From positions 1,746,501 through 1,810,500 of the forward strand of contig JAUIRK010000097.1 in NCBI GenBank assembly GCA_030549495.1: 64,000 nt of DNA, read 5' to 3'. The first letter of the stretch is position 1, and every line of letters begins with the position of its first letter. Shown one piece after another: positions 57,416-64,000 of the stretch. The DNA is from Nectonema munidae (Eukaryota; Nematomorpha; Nectonematoida; Nectonematidae). The position numbers were made by a program, and so were the translations under genes. The notes below the pieces were generated by a model that was given only the letters and a program-made list of their open reading frames with translations, made no database searches and was not told the origin of the DNA.

Positions 57416-58745
57416 ATGAAAAGTTTGTTTGATATGACTAAAGCTGACGGTTTTTGGCTGAGATCAGAGGATAAAGCCCTTTATCACACCCAGATTGCAA
57501 CAGCGGGTAGAGTAGTTTATTCAACAAGATCTGAGGCAAACATCACATCAATACATCCTTCAAAGCGCGTTAAAGTTTCGAGATTGTCTTATACTGAATC
57601 GATATCTTCGTGTGTTCCGGCTGAATCAAACTCTGGTTCTGAAAGTTCTAGTCTCACTGAAATTGAAAATGATGATGAATTTGTCCCGGATGAAAAGAAT
57701 GAAACAAAGAAAAAGTATAACTCAACGAAATCCGCGGCTAAGCTTCAAACACAGCATTGTTTGTCTACCAGAAAGGCTTCAGTTCTATTTTTAGTTCTCT
57801 GAAACTTGATGGAATTGATATTGAAAGTCCGAGTCACCAGTCAGGGGTGTGGAAAAAGGTTATTAAAGAATCTGAAAGTGTTAAAGAAAAGCTTATGGAA
57901 GTTTTGAAATCGGAAGTGTTTTGTCTACATTTGGATGGGAAAAGTATTAAAAAGAAAGAGTATCAAGTGGTGTGTCTTCAAAATAACCAAAGGAGAATCA
58001 ATTTTGCAATACTAACTTGCAAAAATGGTTCTTCTAAAGCTATTTTTGAAGAGTTGGTGAAACTTATGGATGATTTTGACGCTTTTATAGAGTGTTAAAA
58101 TGATTATATGCGATTCAACAGCAGTGAATACCGGTCGTGAAAATGGGATTGTTGTTAGGTTTCAGAGAATGATGAACGAGAAGGGATACGACAAGCCACA
58201 ATTTATTCCATGTGAACAACATGTTTTGGACTTGGTTTTGAGACATACCATGAATTCAAGCTTTGGCGGTTCGACCAAAAATCCTCACTTGAATTATTTC
58301 TTCGTTGATATAATAGTTCAAAATTATGAATTCTTGAAATCAAATTATATTTCTGATTGTCATCATTATGGAACTTCCAAAAATACTGGCTGGAGGGATG
58401 ATTTCAAGTTTTTGTTCGAACTCTGCGAGGCATTCAATTTCCATAAAGAAGCTTGCAAATGGCCCAAAATAAGCTGAAAAAAATGGCCATCTCTCCACAA
58501 CACCCGATGGAATTCACGAGGCTTGTATGCCATGGCTTATTTTTTACTCCGTGGAAAGAGAGAAGAGCTCGAAAAAATTTGTTGTTTTATTTCATTTCTT
58601 GGTGTGACTTTTGGTTTTCTGACAAAAAATTTGAAGTTTCGACTTATGGTAAACTAAAACAAGCTATAGTTGAACAAAATTGTACGAAGATTGTACGAAC
58701 AAACATCTTTGCCCAACGTGGAGTTAAAAAATGGAAGAAATAGTG
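57416..58745 (+). pseudogene. hAT-like repeated invertebrate ORF, broken
   Basis: Four overlapping + strand frames read in order: a serine/acid-rich N-terminus (ESNSGSESSSLTEIENDDEF); EVFCLHLDGKSIKKKEYQVV; CDSTAVNTGRENGIVVRFQ; QFIPCEQHVLDLVLRHTMN; TGWRDDFKFLFELCEAFNF; then, shifted, NTRWNSRGLYAMAYFLLRG and WCDFWFSDKKFEVSTYGKL. LDGK and CDSTxxNTG carry conserved acidic residues, and C-x2-H with RWNS are hAT-type landmarks. From memory the family is multicopy in invertebrates and lacks a common name. At least three frame breaks are present. Clear termini were not found. Confidence 0.7.
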
Positions 58746-60312
58746 AAAAACTCACGCTCTGATAAATATCTAACATCCAAATTTTTAGCTACTAATGCTT
58801 TTTAGCTTTTCATACGTTTTTAATATAGTTTTGAATCAATAAATTCGAATTTTTGTTTATATTTTTGTATACCTTTAGTTATTTGTTAGTGACTCTAGTA
58901 TTTAATTAGTTTTTTACCCGTGCGCGCCAGGTTTTTTGAACATTTTACGCTAAAATTGGCATTTTTTAGTTTCTAACAAAATTATTCATCGGAAAACACT
59001 ACACGGTTTTCAAGTTAAAAAAAGTTATATCCCTAGTACTCATGCTTATCGCGTTTCGCTGTTGATATATTTCATATTTTCACCTTCAATAAATTGAATT
59101 TCACATCATTCGTGACGTATCTTGTTTTCTACTTGCATTCAAGTAATTGCATATTTGTAGTCGTGAACTTTTTATGCTTCTCTGACGCAAAATTAAATAT
59201 CTCTTCAATATTATATTTTTTAAAGTCTATCTTTTTTTTACCTTTTCCTGCTTATTCATAAAAAGCATGGGGGTATGATAAATTTCATTAACTAGTCCAT
59301 CTTCCTTTGTTTTAGCACAGCTTACAATGTTCTCCATTATTGCTTTATGGCCGAACGGGATTTCCATGTGAAATATTTTGCAGGGCAGATTGCGTCCGGA
59401 TTTGAATTGAGACAATCTGCAGGTAGTCCAAATCTATCTAGCCTCTGGCTAAGTTTTTTTTCTATAAATGAGAGTTTAGAAGATCTGTTGATAATAAAGC
59501 AAATGCCAAATTCTTAACTTTACTGTCTACTACAATGCTGATATCTAAGGAATGAATGTTCCTACATTTGGCTCTCGACCACATTTTCAAGAATCACTGC
59601 AATAAGAGATCTGCTTTGCTAGTCACCATGTATATTAAACAGAGCTTTCTAATGTCCTTTATGTAAAAAATATTTTTATCACAGTTTCTTGGTGTCAAGA
59701 GTAGAGTGCTATGTCAGAGCCAGAGCTACCTGCAAGTTTTAAGCGTGATTGCACCTATAGTTTTTATAGTCACAAAAATTTTTATGAAAAATATTTTATT
59801 TTTAATCTCAAACACGTGAGTGAAAACATTAAAAATACGAAATTACTCAGTTTGGCGCAAATCGTTTTTGGCTCAGGTTTGAGAAATTAACCAATCAACT
59901 GATTAGCCAACAAACTTAAGATCCTAATAAAATAAACAACTAAATAAATAAACCTGAGACTTAAGAATGAAAGCAAAGTAAAAAGAGAAAAACAAACTAG
60001 TATAGAAATTTCTTTGAATTTCAATAGGTCGTTGTCCTTACTCAAATTTACAACTAAAAGTACTCAAAGACCATGTAAAGTTCGTTTTTAAAGCATTAAT
60101 TTAAAAAAAGGCGCCAAAAAGAGTCTGCCAAAAAAAAATTTGCGTCAAAAAAGGTCTACGCCAAAAATCTTTGGGAAAAAAATTCGGAGCCAAAACTGCC
60201 GCACCAAATTGTCGTAGACCCTTAAAAATAGCGTGGCATATTTTATCTTATGAATCTACTGCCCTATATTCAAATTACTGCTTTATTCAAATTTTCTCTT
60301 TTTTGTATGCAG
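58746..60312. other. AT-rich sequence
   Basis: A 62-codon minus-strand frame at 59227-59415 (LPCKIFHMEIPFGHKAIMEN) looks protein-like and may be a transposon fragment. At 60105-60200 the word GCCAAAAA recurs about every 15-20 bases. Nothing else is supported. Confidence 0.35.
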
Positions 60313-60450
60313 AATGGTGCCACTTTATCTCTATTTTCCACTATCTACTTCGCCGTGTCATTCATTTTTTGCATCATCGTCATTGCGTGTCTCTTTTTCT
60401 TCATTAACCGAAAGTTTAAGACGAAAGAAAAGTTGTTGAATAGCAATGAG
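60313..60450 (+). CDS. Host exon E: transmembrane segment
   Basis: The exon lies between the acceptor TTTTTTGTATGCAG and the donor GTAAGC, is 46 codons long and is phase 0 at both ends. It reads NGATLSLFSTIYFAVSFIFC then IIVIACLFFFINRKFKTKEK. It contains one strongly hydrophobic helix of about 24 residues followed at once by basic residues, the positive-inside pattern of a type I single-pass membrane protein. The alternative frame is closed by a stop. The protein family is unknown. The exon could belong to the gene of exons A-D or to a separate gene starting in the gap. Confidence 0.65.
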
Positions 60451-61205
60451 GTAAGCTCTTTCAAATATTCCTTAGCATTATTCTTCTTTGATCAAATTTC
60501 TTGCTTAGTTCGATTTTTTTTATATTTTATAATTCAATCCAAATTAAAACTCTTATAAAAAATTTTTGTTGTTGTTTTTGACAAGTTCTTAATCTTCAGA
60601 GATGACGTTAAAGAATGAAATTTATAAAGTATAATATATATACTCTTCTTCAATGTTTGTCTTCCCAAAATTCTAGGAAAAAAATTATTATTAGTTCCCG
60701 GTATCCCAGGAATCAATTATCTTTTAATCTTGCTTGTATTTAATAGTACATATTGGTTATCTTACTCTCCCCCACTAAATTTTTTTATTTTTATAATGTA
60801 TATTCCACATTTACTTGTGTTAGAGGCAGCCCCGTCCATCTCTAGACGTCAATGCAATGGCGGAAGGGAGGGGGGATGATTTTAATGAGCCGGGACTATA
60901 GGGAAGTGTATCTATTTATATATTTCAATGGAGTTTCAAGGGCCAAAATAAATCCCAGGGGGCACACCCCCTTCTCTCATCTGCCCCCTTATCGAGGGGC
61001 CTGGTTAAAGAAAAAATAAACTACCTGAAGGTGTTTATGCTTTTTTCACTTTGTTGTTGTCTTTAGTTTATGGGCTCTATAAATCCCCTAATCCTAACCG
61101 CTCAAATACCAATTTTTGCATAACTACTGAACAAGTTGAGTTCAACAAATCAAAATCTTAATCTCTTTGAAGAATGTTTTCATAACTCTATTTGTTTTGG
61201 AATAG
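60451..61205. other. Intron with GC-rich transposon-end-like patch
   Basis: At 60830-61015 patches such as GGCGGAAGGGAGGGGGGATG and CAGGGGGCACACCCCC look like eroded hAT-type ends. No exon was recognised between E and F. Confidence 0.4.
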
Positions 61206-61291
61206 AAGAAGTATTCAGCTTCTTCTAATCAGATTGGATCTCCGAACAAAACCAAGATTTGTCGAAAGTCAAATAGAAGTTTTTTATTAAG
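61206..61291 (+). CDS. Host exon F: cytoplasmic tail, part 1
   Basis: The acceptor TTTTGGAATAG is followed by an 86-bp exon in phase 0, continuing exon E: KKYSASSNQIGSPNKTKICR then KSNRSFLL. The donor GTAACA leaves phase 2. The segment is serine- and lysine-rich with no hydrophobic stretch, consistent with a cytoplasmic tail. Confidence 0.55.
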
Positions 61292-62093
61292 GTAACACTT
61301 TTTGCAATTTTATTTTCTGTCCTTTTTAAAATATTTCGAATGACGAAAATCTCTCATGGTTGTTTACATCAGGGATCGGTTTTGTTTATAAGTTTTCGAT
61401 ATACACTCCTATTTTTAAATTAGTTCTATGCTTAACAACAGATCATGGTGTTAAAATTAATTCGCCTCCTTACCACTCCAATTGTTAACAGGGACGTATT
61501 GAAAATGCGTTCCTACTTTGAAGATTCTCTAATATAAGTGTAGATTCCTTTTGAAATTTATTTCATTTTGCGGCAAATTATATATTCACGATCGAAAGAA
61601 AAGGGTGGTAATGAGAAGGGTTATCAAACACAAAAATGAAATGTAACTGCATTATTTATAATTAAATTTTTTTTTAATTATTTCTAAAAATAAAATTACA
61701 TTAGTTTGCCTAGATTTTGGAAATAAAATTAATTTCGGTTATAACGAGTTTCAAAAGCATATACTCATCCTATATGAGATTAATGGTATATTGTGATGTT
61801 ATAAGATTTGCACGCGTAATGCGTTTGCCAGCTAGTGTTGGCACTTCATTATCAAAAGATTGCCGACCCGTGGACATCATTATCAGCTTTTTACTTTTTA
61901 ACTTTCAGTATAACACGCTAACACTATCTTTTTGTCCTGCGTAGTACCATTCCAGTGACGTCCTATCATCCTCACTCATTTAGCGCTAACGTAAATGTTT
62001 TTTATATACATGGAAAGAAATTTATTGCTAACAAATAAAGAAACAAAATAATGAGAGAGGTTTTAATTTAGAACAATTTTATCCTTTATGCAG

Positions 62094-62173
62094 ATTGAAC
62101 AAATGGAAGAAACACAGAAAGGCGAACTTCATCGAGATGTTTACACCATCAAATGGTGAAAAGGGAGAAAATG
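62094..62173 (+). CDS. Host exon G: cytoplasmic tail, part 2
   Basis: The acceptor TCCTTTATGCAG begins the exon in phase 2, completing an arginine with exon F, and it reads LNKWKKHRKANFIEMFTPSN then GEKGEN. The donor GTATAG exits in phase 1. A different frame would stop after 21 codons, but it does not match the phase of exon F. The gene continues beyond or its next exon was missed. Confidence 0.55.
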
Positions 62174-62760
62174 GTATAGAAAAAAAATTAAAATGCTTAT
62201 TTAGCATAGAGTTTTCTATAAAGAAGCGTTTCTTTGAAAATATGTCGTTTAAGGGGGCATTTCTTTGAAAAAATTACATTTCTAAGGGGGTATTGACTAA
62301 GAAAAACTTTAGAAACACTGTTGTATCGTATGTGTATGCCTTTGAATCCTTTTCACATGTTTTGTTTAAGTGGGCATGCGTTGTTAGTAGAAAAGGCATT
62401 ACAATAAGTTTTCCTGGTAGATTTCATAACCTCTAATTCTCATATACTAGTCTAGACATTTTGAGTCTGGGAAAATATTACAAAAAGATAACGTGCTATA
62501 TCATTTTACTGTTGTTTTACTTGTTTATCCGCAAATGTGTGTAAACAGTTAAGCGCATAGTTTGTTATTTTTAGGCAATGAATCTATAACAGAAAAATAG
62601 ATGTGTGTGCGTGTGTTTACATTTAATTATAATGGAAACTGAAAGTAAACATTTATCAAAAACGATTTTCAACTTTACTACAAATAATATTAATATAGTT
62701 ACGGTCCTTTCATGTAAAGAAGCGAGTAATAGTGTTCAGTTTTTCACTTCTCAATCACAA
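62174..62760. other. AT-rich sequence downstream of exon G
   Basis: No exon or element end was recognised. Confidence 0.4.
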
Positions 62761-62847
62761 GGTCCGTAATGTTGCAATCTGTGCATCGATAAAAAGCCAA
62801 TTGCATAGGAAAGACGTTTATCGATGCACGGATAGTCTAACATTACC
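62761..62847. ncRNA. MicroRNA-precursor-like hairpin (candidate)
   Basis: The 5' arm ends in GTGCATCGATAAA and the 3' arm starts with its perfect complement TTTATCGATGCAC. The stem extends outward through a U-G pair, ATC, a small internal loop, then AATGTTA-type and GGT pairs. The loop is 23 nt and the whole is about 87 nt. No coding frame explains the symmetry. It matches no microRNA I can recall and could instead be a tiny MITE. Confidence 0.4.
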
Positions 62848-63249
62848 CATATATTTGAATAACAAAATTCAAGCTTCTTTATTCAAAGTTCGATACTTCA
62901 TGTATAATTTTTTGCGTATCTGTGAAAGCACTCCTCTCTTCAGTTAGCTTTATAATTAAAACTTTTTTGTCTTATAAAAGAAATCCGTTTTGGATATGCA
63001 GTAAAACCGCTAGTAAGTAGTGAAGACCTTTAAAGTCTAAACAGGGGGTGCTTCTTCAAAGATAAGCGAACATCGCTAAATATAATGAACACTTTTATTG
63101 TAACTCTAGGCCTAGGGTGTTGAATATAAAGAAGTTTTCTTTTAATGATCTTAATTTTTAAAATGCTGCCTTTTTACGAAAAAATAAGATATGTAAATTT
63201 AGAAGGAAAAAAACTTGACGTTTTCAAGTAGCTCAAAGCTTTTTTTACC

Positions 63250-63400
63250 TGGGCCGTGAGTAGGTTGGTTAGATGCTCGATTCGATAACTCAAGGTCTTG
63301 GGTTCGATTCCGCAATAAACCTGCTTTCCGCATCATAGATCGATACAAGCGGCGCAATTGTGCCTTCTCGATGAAAACACCCCGCGGTACCTTTACCTTT
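63250..63400 (+). mobile_element. tRNA-derived SINE, copy 3
   Basis: GGGCCGTGAGTAGGTTGGTT, the B box GGGTTCGATTCCG, the CGATACAAGCGGCGCAATTG block, TTCTCGATGAAAACACCCCG and GGTACCTTTACCTTT follow the order of copy 1 at 24287-24435 over the full length. Confidence 0.8.
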
Positions 63401-63739
63401 TAATATTTAATACAAGTTATTTTAACAATTTTTATCAATTGTTATTTTTTAAGATTTAAATAATTTTTGTTCATAAAATTTAAATAATTACACCAAAAAC
63501 AAGATCACTAACAAAAATTTATTTAATCAAGTCTACAAGCTCATCTTTACTTGGTTCAAAGCTACCTTCTAACTCTAACAGAATGGCTCTTGGATTATTT
63601 CTTCTTTATATTTTGTTCTTCATTATCATCTTGATCTTAAAAAACTATTCCCTATTCTTCTTTTTCAAAGTATAACGAAAATTTTGCAATTTTGGCAGAA
63701 AGCTCGCATTCCGACAAAAGACTTTCAAAACTGCCAAAC

Positions 63740-63893
63740 TAAATTAGAAAGACTTTAACACAACAACAAAATGAAAAAGCCTTTATGGAAATTTTAGATG
63801 ATCTTTTTGATTTGAGTCATGCAAATGCAATGAATTTGATAAATTTTGTAGATAAAGAGTTTGTAAGACTTCAGTTCAATGATAGGAATTGAC
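63740..63893 (+). pseudogene. Fragment of a repeated transposon-derived ORF
   Basis: The + strand reads NEKAFMEILDDLFDLSHANA then MNLI, and after a frame slip DKEFVRLQF. The pattern DLFDxxHANAxxxI..DxEFxxxQ is one I associate with multicopy ORFs in invertebrate genomes. The fragment is near the window end. Confidence 0.4.
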
Positions 63894-64000
63894 AAATAAT
63901 TATGTATTAAAGAAAGGAAAAAACTCGGAAATTTACACAAAATAAAATTAGAAAAAGTAAAATGAAAAGAGAACTTGAAAGATACAACAACGAAACTTTA

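Noticed and set aside
62094-62159. Terminal exon ending GELHRDVYTIKW-stop
   Set aside because: That frame is phase 0 and would not join exon F, which leaves phase 2. The phase-2 reading stays open to a donor at 62174.
1-64000. CRISPR array, operons, rRNA, or retrovirus/LTR/Polinton fossils
   Set aside because: No regularly spaced direct repeats, ribosomal sequence, long terminal repeats, gag/protease/integrase motifs or capsid-like genes were recognised.

Overview
The window is animal genomic DNA: very AT-rich, with short exons bounded by GT..AG introns, and packed with decayed transposable elements. There are no bacterial-type operons, no CRISPR array and no rRNA. The mix of elements (piggyBac, several hAT lineages, pogo/Tigger, CR1/RTE- and Jockey-type LINEs, tRNA-derived SINEs) and two repeated invertebrate ORF families suggest an arthropod. 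A caligid copepod is my low-confidence guess from memory of similar repeats.

Host genes are sparse and on the + strand. Four phase-compatible exons (2450-2704, 14442-14649, 16053-16136, 16203-16276) form one unrecognised gene whose introns are swollen by transposons. Three more exons at 60313-60450, 61206-61291 and 62094-62173 encode a single membrane-spanning helix followed by a basic tail. Whether they belong to the same gene cannot be decided here.

Layout. 0.5-1.6 kb: 5'-truncated LINE with target-site duplication. 1.8-5.6 kb: hAT and TTAA-type MITEs around exon A. 7.2-11.6 kb: hAT remnant, piggyBac remnant, Jockey-type LINE. 15-22.3 kb: three hAT/Tigger remnants and a decayed zinc-finger ORF family. 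24-30 kb: SINEs, a second piggyBac remnant, a LINE tail. 32-33.5 kb: ZMYM1-like hAT. 35.9-39.2 kb: a piggyBac element with both ends and its TTAA duplication, but a broken transposase. 42.5-45.4 kb: a Charlie-type hAT with both ends, its 8-bp duplication and a nested pogo-type MITE. 46-49 kb: hAT and LINE remnants. 48.7 and 54.7 kb: long foldback repeats. 55.7-58.8 kb: a SAMD3-like gene remnant, a possible Helitron end and a hAT-like ORF family. 60-64 kb: membrane-protein exons, a microRNA-like hairpin, a SINE and a repeat-derived ORF.

The clearest biology is a DNA-transposon ecosystem. The piggyBac element and many tiny TTAA-flanked MITEs share a terminal pattern (CCC, four variable bases, AAGACCA), so the MITEs look mobilised by that transposase lineage. 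I see no retrovirus, LTR element or Polinton.
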